Assembly: GCA_043228905.1 (NCBI GenBank) | Contig: JBHGNT010000030.1 | Coordinates: 248,001 to 312,000 of the forward strand | Direction: 5' to 3' | Length of the DNA: 64,000 nucleotides | Source of the DNA: Azolla caroliniana | Taxonomy: Eukaryota > Polypodiophyta | In this document: positions 1 to 11,025 of the stretch, one piece after another | Numbering within the stretch: the first letter of the stretch is position 1 | Layout of the letters: every line of letters starts with the position of its first letter | The notes under the pieces: model-generated | Database searches by the model: none | Seen by the model: the letters and a program-made list of their open reading frames with translations, nothing else | What the model was told of the DNA's origin: nothing | Program-made: the position numbers and the translations under genes

Positions 1-2
1 AA

Positions 3-2363
3 TCGTGTACGACAGCATTCGAACTGTGGAAAACACTGTCGGACACCTACGAGAAGAAGGTCGCTGCGACGAAGATGTTTCTGATCCGGCGCCTCTACAA
101 CTTGCGGATGAAAGAATCAGATTCGGTTCAAGCACATCTCAATGAGTACGAAAGCATAAGCTCCCAAATCTCATCTCAGGGGACGGCAATCGAGGATGAA
201 CTCAGAGCAATGATACTCATGAGCAGCCTTCCCTCATCATGGGAAACCTTCGTCACAACCGTGTGCAACGCGTCAACCACGGCTGTTAAATACCCCGAAG
301 TCACGAGCGCAATCCTGACCGAAGTAGCTCGGAGAAAGTCTTTCGCCAAAGACTCAACAGACGACGCTTATGTAGTACAAGGTTCGACAGAACGATCGAA
401 CATACGAGGAAGAGATTCCTCACGGCAGCCGAACAATCAGCGAAGACGGAGCCAGTCACGGGATAATCGAATCTGCAACTATTGCAAGAAACCCGGACAC
501 ATCAAAGCCGACTGCCGCGCACTCAAGAACAAGAACGACAAGTCTCAGAAATCAGACAAGAAGAGTGGCCGGCATGAGGAGATCAATTACGTCAGCTTCT
601 CAGCTGATGTGCTACCAAACGACCCGAATATACTATCAATCGAAAATCCAGTCGGATCAGAAGTTCTGCTCACGACTGAAGAATCGAGCACATGGCTCTT
701 AGATTCGGGCGCGTCATTTCACGTGACTCCTCATCGATCCCAATTTCGGCAATATACGATCCGTCACTCCGACTCAGTTCGAGTCGGCAACTCGCAACAC
801 TGTGACATCATTGGAATCGGCACAGTAGAGCTCAACCTTGCAGGTGGCTCTACACTTGTACTTCACAATGTCCGACATGTACCCGAGCTCTCAAGGCCAT
901 TGATCTCAGTCGGACAACTAGATGAAGACGGCATTCGTGCCGGTTTTTCTTCGGGAGGGTGGACACTCCACAGGGGGAACCTCCTGCTTGCTAGAGGACC
1001 CAAGATACACTCACTGTATCCGTTACATGTTACGCTCAGAGAGGGTAACCTGTTTTTGGTGGACATTCCTGTGTCATCACTATGGCACAGAAGATTAGGA
1101 CACCTCAGCAAGGCCGGCATTACGCATCTATCTAGAGCCGGATACATCCCTAAACTCTCCTTCTCGGACCATCAATTCTGCGAACATTGCCAGTATGGCA
1201 AACAAGCAGCCGCATCACACCCGACATCAGCACCAAGAGAAACGAGACCTCTCGATTTAGTCCACTCGGACGTCTGTGGCCCAATGCCGCATCAGTCTCT
1301 CGGCGGTGCCTCTTACTTCGTCAGTTTTATTGACGATTCGACTCGAAAGGTGTGGGCTTATCCAATTCGCACCAAAGATCGTGTCTTCTCGATCTTCTCC
1401 GATTGGCTCGCTATGGTAGAAAATCAAACTGACCGAAAACTGAAATGCTTTCGGACCGACAATGGGGGAGAGTTCAAATCAGAAGAATTCGTCAAATTCT
1501 GCCGACAACGCGGCATCCGACGTGAATTTACGGCACCACACAGTCCGGAGCAAAACGGGATTGCAGAACGCATGAATCGGACAATCCAAGAACGGATAGT
1601 TTCCATGCTCCAACACTCCGGACTGTCGGATGGCTTCTGGGCAGAGGCTCTACTCACGGCAGTACACATAATCAATATGTCGCCAAGCAGACCTCTAGGA
1701 CTTCAAATTCCTCAGGAACTATGGATCGGCAGTAAGCCGAATTACGACAAGCTGAGGATCTTCGGATGCGAGGCGTACGCCCTTATTCCGAAAGATGATC
1801 GCCGAAAACTTGCACCTCGGTCCAGGAAATGCATTTTCCTTGGATATGGATCAGACGGCAAAATGGGATACCGACTCTGGGACCCCGAACGCAGACAAAT
1901 CGTTCGAAGTTCGGATGTTGTGTTCAACGAGTCGGCTATGAATCCATCAGTCAAAACACCGATCGAAGTCCGAAGGGTAACATTTTCCGATGTGCCGACC
2001 CTTCAAGAAGGCCCCGCTCCTAACACACGGTCAGCTTCACGGGTAGCTGAACCTTACACTACCGACTCGGACAACTCTGACTCGGCACAGCAGAATAATT
2101 CGCTTTCGGACCATCCGACCTCGATACCCGATACGACCAGTCCAATCATACCTCGACGATCCGGAGGTATTCTCCTGGAATTTTCTTCACCGACGCCGGC
2201 GAACCGACGTCTTACGAAGAAGCATCGACATCTGTCGATTCAGCCACCTGGCATCTGGCGATGGAGTCAGAAATGCACTCCATTCGGGCAAACAAGACTT
2301 GGGATCTGGTCGAATTACCTAAGAATCGACGTGCTCTTCCTTGCAAGTGGGTTTATCGATTAA
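3..2363 (+). pseudogene. copia-N gag-protease-integrase, 5' partial, frameshifted at its end
   Basis: The frame is already open at the window edge; the first Met in view is at 75. Counting from that Met, a gag region precedes a CCHC zinc knuckle (C134, C137, H142, C147) for RNA binding. The aspartic protease motif LLDSGAS has its catalytic Asp at residue 210. A GAG-pre-integrase His/Cys region follows (WHRRLGHLS to FCEHCQYGK, about 335-378). The integrase core then shows HSDVCGP, RTDNGGEF and EQNGIAERMN as the D,D,E residues. The frame stays open into unrelated sequence after about 2175. The RT continues in another frame, consistent with a 1-base loss near 2165-2190. In a functional copy this would be one polyprotein with the downstream ORF. 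Confidence 0.9.
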
Positions 2364-3778
2364 AAGAGACGTCTGATTCGACCACCCCAAAGTACAAGGC
2401 CAGATTAGTTGCGAAGGGCTTCCGACAAGAATATGGCGTCGACTTCGACGAGATTTTTTCACCAGTGGTGAAAATGACAACCCTTCGTTTTCTACTCGGC
2501 GTAGTGGCAGCCGACAACTTGGAGCTGATTCAGCTAGATGTCAAAACAGCCTTCCTCCATGGTGATCTTGAAGAGGAAATTTATATGGAGCAGCCAAAAG
2601 GCTTCGTGGCAACTGGCCAAGAACATCTAGTCTGCCGACTCAGGAAGAGTCTATACGGCCTCAAACAGGCACCGCGACAATGGTACAAGAAGTTCGACGA
2701 CTTCATCCAATCGATCGGCTTCTCCAAAAGCGATGAGGACCATTGTCTTTTTACCAACACAGCTCAAGATGGATCACCCATCTTCCTCATCATTTACGTG
2801 GACGACATGCTAATTTCTGGACGCCACGCGGGCGAACTTGCCGATCTCATTCGGCAATTGCGGTTGAAGTTTGCCATGAAGGACCTCGGTCCGGCACGAC
2901 ACATACTTGGCATGAAGATTAGTCGGCATCGCGATAAACGACATCTTTTTTTGTCTCAGACCGATTATATCGGACGTGTCTTGGAACGCTTCAACATGCA
3001 ATCAGCCAAATCTGCTTCAACCCCGCTCCCCATGAATCTTCGGCTCTCTCAGCGAGACTGCCCGACATCCGGTCCGAAGGGGGAAGATATGAAGTCGGTA
3101 CCGTATGCACCGGCAGTCGGCTCCCTTATGTACCTGATGGTCGCGACACGGCCTGATATTTCTCATGCCGTAGGAGTCATTAGCAGATTTATGCACAATC
3201 CTGGCCGATCGCATTGGAACGCAGTCAAGCATGTGTTCAAATATTTGGCTGGCACAAAAGACCACGACATTCTTTTCGGTCCGAACTCAACCTCAGGCGT
3301 AGTCGGTTACACCGACTCGGACTTCGCCGGCTGTATAGACAGTCGGAAATCAACAACTGGATACTGCTTCAAATTCGGCAATGGAGCAATTTCGTGGAAG
3401 TCGAAACTTCAGGAGTGCACAGCGACCTCAACGACCGAAGCAGAATATGTAGCTGCGTCCGATGCTGCAAAAGAAGCTTTGTGGCTCGGCCGGCTGGCGC
3501 ACACGTTTCGACAAGTCGACCATGACTCGGCCCCAGTTGTCTATAGTGACAGTCAAGGTGCTGTTGCCTTGTCGAGAAATCCGGTTCACCACAACGCCTC
3601 CAAACATATCGACGTTCGATATCACTTCGTTCGGGACTGCGTCATTTCAGGGAAAATCGGTCTAGAGAAAATATCCACAACCGACAATGTCGCAGATGGA
3701 ATGACCAAGTGTCTTTCGGCAGACCGCTTTCGGTCCCTTCGGCATCAGATGGGCGTAACGACAAACCAGTCCGGTTAG
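2261..3778 (+). pseudogene. copia-N reverse transcriptase-RNase H
   Basis: This ORF of 505 codons continues the copia-N polyprotein in a second frame. Reading upstream of Met 2261 in this frame still gives copia-like residues, so the Met is not a natural start. It begins with the classic copia RT opening (MHSIRANKTWDLVELP, CKWVYRLK). The catalytic YVDDML box follows, then the linker SLMYLMVATRPDISHAVGV. RNase H carries TDSDFAGC and STTEAEY. The end (SKHIDVRYHFVRD, VADGMTK) is typical of plant copia. It stops at 3778, about 190 bases before the 3' LTR. The enzyme copies element RNA into DNA, but here it is uncoupled from gag by the upstream frameshift. Confidence 0.9.
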
Positions 3779-3971
3779 AGCCGGACACAGCGCAGGATGG
3801 TTTCAGACAACCGACATCAGTTCCTTAATGATCGGCTTCAACTCTTCCGACCCGACCAGTCCGGTCTTCTGCCCTCGGACCCTGCCGACTCGAACAAAAC
3901 TGATATGTCCAAGAACCTAGGTTTATACCTGTAATCTTAGATAACCCATGTATACGCCCATTACGGGGGAG

Positions 3972-4161
3972 TGTCGAATACAAGTGTATAATGGACGTAT
4001 TCACACTATCCCTTTGTATAGCTCAAGTTTGGGCCATTTGTGTAATTAGCATAAATGGTAGTTGCCCTAAGTTTGTCACTATATAAAGTGACCTAGTAAC
4101 CTTTTTGTAAGGTTGGTTGTATTATTGTTTCTATTGAATAGAAAGAGTCCTTTTGTGCCTC

Positions 4162-4193
<32 letters not shown>

Positions 4194-4281
4194 GTGCACG
4201 ATCTTGGAAACTGTCATACGCAGGTACTCAACCCAATCGAATGCTACTTGATCTTCCGCATTGACGGCCTCGACTACAACA
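3972..4281 (+). repeat. copia-N 3' LTR (310 bp)
   Basis: It begins TGTCGAATAC directly after GGGGGAG and ends CGACTACAACA, so it has the canonical TG..CA termini. A TATA box (TATAAAG, 4082-4088) and a short CT microsatellite near 4160-4190 lie inside. The right boundary is set by where the minus-strand gypsy-1 LTR resumes, judged against the related LTR at 52431. Confidence 0.75.
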
Positions 4282-4594
4282 TCCCATACCACCGCCGTGG
4301 CGTCGAATTGTACCTGGTGCTGGCGCGCTTGCTACAAGAGTTGAGCCACCACAAGACAGAGTCTCGACGTAGTCAACAAGATGATGAAATGAGGGTAGCT
4401 AGGCCTCTATTTATAGCGATACCCAAGGCCCCTAGCCATGTTCACACTTGGCCTAATGGGTTGTCTCAATCCCGAGGATTTAAAAGTAATCCGCCCCTTC
4501 TTTACACTCTCGTTTAACCCTCACACTTATCCACGTGTATAGAATACTACGGTAAATTCTCACCACGGGATATTATATGGTCATGCCCGTAACA
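4282..4594 (-). repeat. gypsy-1 3' LTR, truncated by copia-N
   Basis: On the minus strand the LTR starts TGTTACGGGCATGACC at 4594, right after an AGGGGGAGTA purine tract. It matches the 52431 LTR through the GGTGGTATGGGA segment, where copia-N interrupts it. A TATA-like CTATAAATAGAG occurs in both LTRs. The U5 end should lie left of the window. Confidence 0.8.
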
Positions 4595-4607
4595 TACTCC
4601 CCCTCTT

Positions 4608-6942
4608 TAAAACATTGCACTCTTGCAATGGAAAGTTAGGGAAGTTAGTTCTAAGAGTATTTTCGCGTTCCCAGGGGGCATCTTTTATTGATTTATCCAT
4701 CCATTTTATTTTAAATTCTCGGATTTCTTTAATACGTAATTTTTTTGTTTTAACATCGAGAATTCTTTCTGGTACATGTGGTTAAGAAGATATTTCTTCA
4801 GAAGTAACCAGAGTTTCAGTTGTAATTGTATTGTCGCCAGAACCTAGAAGTTCTTTTAGACGACTCACATGAAAGACTGGATGAATTCCAACATCATCGG
4901 GAAGAGCGAGACGATAGGCTAATGACCCAATGCGTTTGAGGACTGTAAAAGGTCCACAAAAACGTGGGGCTAACTTAGTGCACTTACCCGTAAACAATGT
5001 CTTAGAATTGTGAGGTACACGTAAAAATACCTTCTGTCCAGGGTTGAATACACGAGGTTGCCTATGATGATCGGCGTAAAAACGCGCTCTATCTTGAGCT
5101 ATTTTTATATAATCTCGTGCAATATGCAACATATCTTGCATATCCCGAACAAAGTTTTGCGTACTTCGCAACTCATCATGATGTATATTAACATCAATCG
5201 GGGCTCGTGGCTGAAAACCATACATCAACATAAAAGGACTATATCCCGTCGACGTATGCTTAGAGCTGTTATAAGCAAACTCCAATATTGGGAGATAACG
5301 TTCCCATTTTGTTGGTTTTGCACCAACATATGCTCGAAGCATGTCCTCAATAATTTGATTTACTCGTTCTGTTTGTCCATCGGATTGAGGATGATCCGTG
5401 GAGCTTATGCTCAATGTAGTTTCTAACTTCTTAAAGACTTGCGTTTAGAAGTCACTAGTAAATTTTGGATCTCGATCACTCACGATATCCATCGGTAACC
5501 CATAAAAACGAAATAACTCATCAACGAATTGGTAAGCCAATTCAGGAGCTGTTACTGTGGTTTTAGTAGCAATAAATCTGGCCATTTTAGTTAGTCGATC
5601 AACCACAACGCAGATGGCATCATGGCATTTCTGGGTGCGAGGAAGGTTAATAATAAAATCCATGGATATACTTTCCCACTTATTGTTGGGAATGTCCAAG
5701 GGATGTAAAAGTCCTGCGGCTTTAAGTCGCTCGACTTTGTTAACCTGACATTGGTGACATTTAGTCACATAGCTATGTATGTCAGGGCGCATCTTAGGCC
5801 AATAAAATTGAGTGGAGATGAGAACGAGTGTACGATGTATTCCAGGATGCCCTGCTGAGGGTGCAACATGGCATTCAAAAAGAATCCTCTTTTTGACCTC
5901 GGGTAAATCTGGAACACAAACCTTCCCATTACGGTAGAGCAGACCGTTAGCAATGTGGAAGTATTCCTTCGAGGATGTGGTGGTGTATGTTCCAGACTCA
6001 ACTCTTGCCTAGTATTTTGAAAAATAACTGTCATCAGGATACTTTCCTCGAAGGTGATCATAAAGATCTGATGATATTTCAGTGAAGCTAAGCATGTTAA
6101 CTTCACGGATGCGACTTAGTGCATTAGCGATAGTATTCATGGAACATTTACGATATCGTATGGAAAAATCAAAGTCCTGGATGATATTAGCCCATCGTGC
6201 CTTACGACCTTTCAGGTCTTGTTGATCACAAAAATATTTCAAGGACTCGTGGTCCATAGTTACCACAACGCGATTTCCATAAAGATAATGGCGCCATGTT
6301 TTGAGCGCATGTATAACTGCAAATAATTCCTTTTCTTGAACGGTCTACCGACATTGAGCATAATCAAGTTTCTTACTCTCGAATGCTATTGGTTTACCAT
6401 CTTGATATAAGACAACACCTATAGCGTAATCGCTTGCATCGGTTTCAACCTCAAAAGGTTTTGAAGGATCGGGTAAAAGAAGTGAAGGAACCTTGCATAC
6501 CAGGTCCTTGAGTTCCTTAAAGGCGAGGTCTAGTGTTGTAATCCACACAATAGGTTTCGTAGACTTATGTGTTTGACCTTTTAGAAGATCAATAAACGAC
6601 GTCGTCAATTGGGAGTAATTACGAAGGGATTTTCGCAAAAACTTGAGAAAACCAAGGAATGATCGAACTTCTCGAATGTTCCGAAGAGTGGGCCAAAGCT
6701 TGATTTTCTCGATGCGAGAAGGATCAATTTCAACTCGTTCGGTTATGAGATGTCGAAGATAAGTAATTGATTTCTTGAAGAACTCACATTTTGAGATCTT
6801 CGCGTAAAACTGTTTGTCACACAATGTTTGTAAAACAAAGCAGACATGTTTAGCATGTTCTTGTAATGTACGGCTATAAACTAAAATATCATCCAAGAAA
6901 ATAACGACAAATTTTCCAAGTTGTTCTCGAAAAGTGTCTTTG
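4608..6942 (-). pseudogene. gypsy-1 RT/RNase H/integrase remnant
   Basis: Read on the minus strand from 6942 downward it enters RT at [20 protein letters not shown], the catalytic LDD box. RNase H follows ([21 protein letters not shown]), then the integrase zinc region (TKCHQCQV). The catalytic core shows [17 protein letters not shown] and [12 protein letters not shown]. The C-terminal part has PRFCGPFTV and HPVFHVSRLKELL. A chromodomain-like tail (PERILD, IKWMDKSIKDAPWERE) follows an in-frame stop at 4782-4784. Further breaks include a stop where gypsy-2 has Trp after FTSDF (about 5445) and lost frame near 6000-6300. It is not functional. Confidence 0.85.
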
Positions 6943-6973
6943 TACACGCACGCGCGTAACAACGCGACAACGG
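6943..6973 (+). repeat. 27-bp LTR stub of element G plus ACGG target duplication
   Basis: 6943-6969 reads as the last 27 bases of a TGTCG...CGACA family LTR, but in plus orientation (ending AACAACGCGACA). The next four bases, ACGG (6970-6973), are the reverse complement of the CCGT beside the G LTR at 32742-32745. After that comes gypsy-1 protease sequence in plus orientation. This looks like the surviving end of G's lost 3' LTR, carried into an inversion with its flank. Confidence 0.75.
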
Positions 6974-7427
6974 TGCACTTGGCTGATGGAAGAGTACAAT
7001 ACATTAACGGGGCGATTCATTCATTAGGAATTTCTATTGATACTTATATAGAGGAAGTAGACTTCCATGTAATGAATATTTGTACCACCGATGTAATACT
7101 GGGTTATCCCTAGTTTTATAGTAAAAGCTCTTCTTTATCTATTGATTGGGTTAATCATTCAATTACGTTTGTACTGAACGATTGTACTCATTTTATTCAA
7201 TGTGTAAAAAAACAATCCCTCTCGATTGTTTCCTCATGTCCATCAATATCCGAGTTGTCTTGTTCTACTCTATTTTATTGTGTACTTGATCTGGACATTC
7301 ACGTTTACAATATCGATAATGTCCTGGTTCAATTAACATATTTTGAACAACAACTTGATGAAATCTTAAATGATTTTCGTGATGTTTTTCCGATTGAACT
7401 TCCAGATGGCTTACCTCCTAAACGCGT
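6974..7427 (+). mobile_element. gypsy-1 protease/RT-leader piece, inverted
   Basis: This block matches gypsy-2 61108-61560 in plus orientation (CACTTGGCTGATGGAAGAG through CTTACCTCCTAAACG). The parts of gypsy-1 on both sides of the nest are in minus orientation. It covers the segment after the protease active site up to just before the RT fingers. It then runs abruptly into the C-terminal region of G pol at about 7428. The open frame from 7255 to 7749 is therefore a chimera without biological meaning. Confidence 0.8.
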
Positions 7428-9574
7428 CGAGTTCCGCGAGGTGGTATGTGCCGTTGTCGTTCGCGCTCGTCACCGTGTAGGGCCTGAACCACCTCCTAGC
7501 AAACTTTCGCACTGCCTTGTGCTGATGGTCGAGGCTGCTGTCATACACCAAGACCTAGTCGCCTTCCTCAATCTTCTTTGGTCGCAACTGGTGTGTCCGG
7601 TTGAACCGGGTCTTGTTCCGCTCCCTTGTCGCCCGCAGCTTTTCCTTCGCCCTTTTCACGTCCTCCGGCCTTCACTTGAGTTGCCGAATCCACGCCGCCA
7701 GCAACTCCTCCCAGCTCATCTCGCCCTTCCTATCTACCGCCGCCCATGAAGAAACCGTCCGTTCCACCGTCATGATCGGCTTCTGCCCGTACATCAGCTT
7801 CGCCGGCATAAACCCTGTCACCGAACTGTGCATAGTTCGGTCTGCCCATAGTGCGTAAGGAAGGAACCGCGGCCAATTCCTGACCTGCCCTCCGCATGCA
7901 CGTACCAACGCCTTTACGATCAGCCCATGCCCACTTTCTACCTTCTCGTTCGCCTCCGGATTGTACATTGTAGTGAGGGAGAGTTTGACGCCCAGCCGGT
8001 CGAACAACTCCTCAGCTTCTCTCGCATCCAGCTCTCCCCGGTCCGCGACGATCCTCCCGACGCACCCGTACTGACACACTACCTCTTCGACCAGGAACCG
8101 ACATACTGCCGTGGTTGTCTTGTTCTGCAGTGCACGGCCATCCACTTGGTTCGTTAAGTCTTCCCACGCAAGCACCAGGTATCGCATCTGTCCTACTCCC
8201 ATCGACATCGTCACCAAGTCCACCATTCACTTGAAATGGACCGCAAGCGGGTAAGTCGGGTGTAGCTCGTCCCGATGTCGGACTACGGAGTGCATCTGAT
8301 AGCTTTCACAAGTCGTTACGAACTGATGCACGTCCTGGTATAGCCCTGGCCACCAGTACTTCTCCTTCAGCTTCTCGAACGTGGCCCACGTCCCGCGGTG
8401 CCCGGCACAGGAACTCTCGTGAAATGCCGCCAGTAGTTCCTCCTGTTCTTCTTTCTTTGCCACTACTCGGAGCGGGATGTCGTTTCTCTTCTTTGGGTGC
8501 CTCCATATGCACTCGTCCTGTAGGAAGAATTGGTATGCCTTCTTCCGTACCCGGCTCGCCTCTTCTCTCGTCCATGCTGCATTCGGCATCATCGTCCGTA
8601 GGAACCTCCCGATTTGGAGCCACTCCCCGTCGTACCTACTTTCGTCAAATTCGTTAAACACCGGAGCGCTCCCCTTTCTGGTTGCCACGTATGCCGCCTC
8701 GAAGAAATCTACGCCGACTTCCTCGTCCTCCGAAACCATGCTGTCCTCATTTTCGAACCTCGCCCTTGAGAGCATGTCGGCCATGGCGTTGTCTTTTCCG
8801 GAAATATGTCGTATCTCCGGATTCAGGGACTTGATGTATGCTATCCATCTGAGCATTGCTAGGTTCGGTGTCGCACATCCGGAAACCATGCCGAGAATCG
8901 GTAGGCAGTCCGACGACCATGATCTCTGATTTTCCGAAGGCCGATATTCCCCCAGAGAAGGTGAGCCTCGCGCCTTCTAGTCTCTGCATCACCTTCTCGC
9001 AGTCATCGATGTGAGTCGCCACAAAATTCCGACATCCATCCGGTCCAATTGTCTCGTCCTTTTCCTACATCGGGCATCCCCTGATCGGGATGTCATCTAA
9101 GAATGGCATGGTGATGTCCGGGATACAATCCCTGAGCACTTTGTTCATCACGTTCACCATGTGAGCCACCGAGTTCATCCCTCCTTGTGGTAGGGTACAC
9201 ATCCGTGTTGGGAGACAGGTCCCTCCGGATGGGAAGGGAGAAGAACAGGTCCCTCCGGATGGGATGGGAAGGGAGAAACGGTATGAACCGGATGGGGAGT
9301 ACCCGACTGCGGAGAGCCGGATGGTGTAGGCCCGGTATGAACCGGATGGGGAGTACCCTACTGCGGAGAGCCGGATGGTGTAGGCCCGGTATGAACCGGA
9401 AGAAGAGACATATTTGTAAATATGTTTCTGAGAGCCCATTGAGGCTACATTTGTAAATAGCCGAAAAGTCATATTAGTATAAATATGACTTAGGGCAAAC
9501 TTTTATGTTAGCTGTTTTTATTGTCGTAATTATTCTTCCTTGTTGGTGCAAGAAGAAGAGAGAGCGCGTAACTG

Positions 9575-9615
<41 letters not shown>

Positions 9616-10961
9616 GAGGTCGTTGCCTCTGTTGTAACCGCCGCCTGTGGCGAAGATCTGAGAGCACGAGGTCGTTGCCTCAGTGAACTCACTGTTGTAT
9701 ATTCCTACATAGTGACAGTTTGCAGCCTGTGGGCTGCCGTGGTTTTTTCCCTATTTTGGGGTTTTCCACGTAAACCTCTTGTGTACCATTTCTCCCTTTT
9801 TTTTTGTGTCGCGTTTCATCACCTGTATTTTTTGTGTATGAAAAGAATCTCGGTTGTGGCCGAGCGTCGGACATAAGGAACGTCGAGTTCTCGTCAATCC
9901 GCACTAGGCTGAGAGGAGTCCGCATCGTCGTAATGTCTCTGCTCTCCATGGCTAGTTGGAACTGATCGTACCCTGAGTACAGATCACCGACAGAGTAAAT
10001 CGACCTTCCGGCGAAGGCCTCCACGAACTCGTCTATGGTCGGTCCGATTCCTGCGTTCCGAATGGTCACCTTGTTGACCTATTGCAGGTCTTGAATAAAA
10101 CGTAGTGTGTCGTTCTTCTTTGGCACGGTAAACCACCGATTCGAGTATGGGGCACTCGACGGTTTGAGGATGCCCATCTCGACCTTCTGTTTCAACAACT
10201 CCATCAGCTTCGGGATGTGAGCTCTGGGTACCGGAATCGGTTTGAGATTCCACGACACATGCGGTACCGTGAAGATCACCATCGGTTCCACAACTGTCGG
10301 GTCTACGCACCCGATCTCCTCTGGCGAGAATGCGAAGGATTTCCCATGCCTTCCGAGCATTCTCCGAAACCGGTTCTCCTCCGCCGGCAATAGAAAGCCA
10401 CCCCCACCGACCTTGAGCTCCCGTAGCGTTATGTCGGTGAACCGGTGCCCTATGCCAGCCGGATTCCATAAACTTGGGTCCGACACGACCCCTTTTATCC
10501 GCTCCTCACTGCCCTCCGGCAAGGGTGCCGCGACTGGCCTCACCTTCCGGTTCACAGTCTTGTACTTTGTATCCACACGGGTCGTCCGATCCGATTCGAG
10601 CCCGTTACAAAAGTCGGCGATGACTTCGTACATACCTCCCGAACATACCGGAATCATCCGGTCCTCGTCAAGGCCTCCTTCGATCACTTCTCGTAACTGT
10701 CCCAAGGTGTCGTTGAAAGAGACCGCCTCCACGGCTCCGGCGATTTCCTCTCCAGGGCCGAGGACTCTGCATGCCCGAAGCCGCTCCTCCACCCTCTTCT
10801 TCTCCCAGCCAACGACGCCGACAATCGTACAACCCCCGCTGTCGGAGAACCAAAACTTCCTACGTATGGTACAGGTCTTCTTCCGTAATGTACATTTGTG
10901 GGGTTTTTCCTGGGTGTCCGGACTATCGCGGCCCCACGCCTTGATAGCCCTCTCTAAAAAT
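7428..10961 (-). pseudogene. element G pol remnant (RT, RNase H, integrase)
   Basis: Minus-strand pieces line up with the intact pol at 22748-26131. An N-terminal and RT region occupies 10792-10079, with a stop where intact copies have Pro in FIQDLQPVN. RT resumes at about 10069-9896 (VTIRNAGIGPTIDEF, SVGDLYSGYDQF), and the copia solo LTR interrupts at 9895-9206. The catalytic PFLDDIP box follows (about 9110-9080), then a connection region to about 8915. Roughly 500 bases are then missing, which removes the end of RT and start of RNase H. Late RNase H (HISGKDNAMADMLSR) and integrase (CESYQMH, VADRGELD) run down to 7428. The C-terminus is lost at the inversion junction. Non-functional. Confidence 0.85.
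9206..9895 (+). repeat. solo LTR of the K/L copia family, target duplication ATCCG
   Basis: This is a lone copia LTR in G pol. It starts TGTTGGGAGACAGGTCCC and ends TCTCGTCA. It is flanked by perfect 5-bp duplications ATCCG (9201-9205 and 9896-9900), and the host pol reads on across the gap. Inside are two copies of a 54-bp unit (about 9284-9391), inverted repeats around a TATA box (TATAAATATGAC near 9478), and a GA microsatellite (9579-9614). A CGTGG..CCACG hairpin region lies near 9740-9770. Solo LTRs arise by recombination between the two LTRs of a full element. Confidence 0.9.
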
Positions 10962-11025
10962 CCCCTCGGGTTTCGCCGCCGAGGGCCTCCCGGTTACGGT
11001 CATGGTTCGGTCGCACCGTCAGGAA

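Larger units (their letters stand above)
1..4281 (+). mobile_element. Ty1/copia element N, left end outside window
   Basis: This is a Ty1/copia LTR retrotransposon whose 5' LTR and gag start lie left of the window. The order protease, integrase, RT, RNase H defines copia. The 3' LTR begins TGTCGAATAC after a purine-rich tract (ACGGGGGAG) and ends ..CTACAACA at 4281. The next bases, TCCCATACCACC, continue the gypsy-1 LTR, so copia-N inserted into that LTR. Its target duplication (TCCCA expected) cannot be tested because the left flank is absent. Coding is nearly intact apart from one frameshift, so the element is fairly young. Confidence 0.9.
4282..6942 (-). mobile_element. Ty3/gypsy element gypsy-1, 3' part (minus)
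   Basis: This is the 3' portion of a gypsy element on the minus strand: RT end, RNase H, integrase, purine tract (rc AAAGAGGGGGAG) and LTR. It matches gypsy-2 (52431-64000) closely along its length. The rest of gypsy-1 lies at 6974-7427 (inverted) and at 32742-33186. It was separated by insertion of element G and its nested passengers, followed by an inversion with deletion. The 5' LTR and most of gag are missing. Confidence 0.85.

Noticed and set aside
7255-7749. Plus-strand ORF of 164 codons
   Set aside because: A fusion of inverted gypsy-1 with antisense G pol, created at the rearrangement junction.
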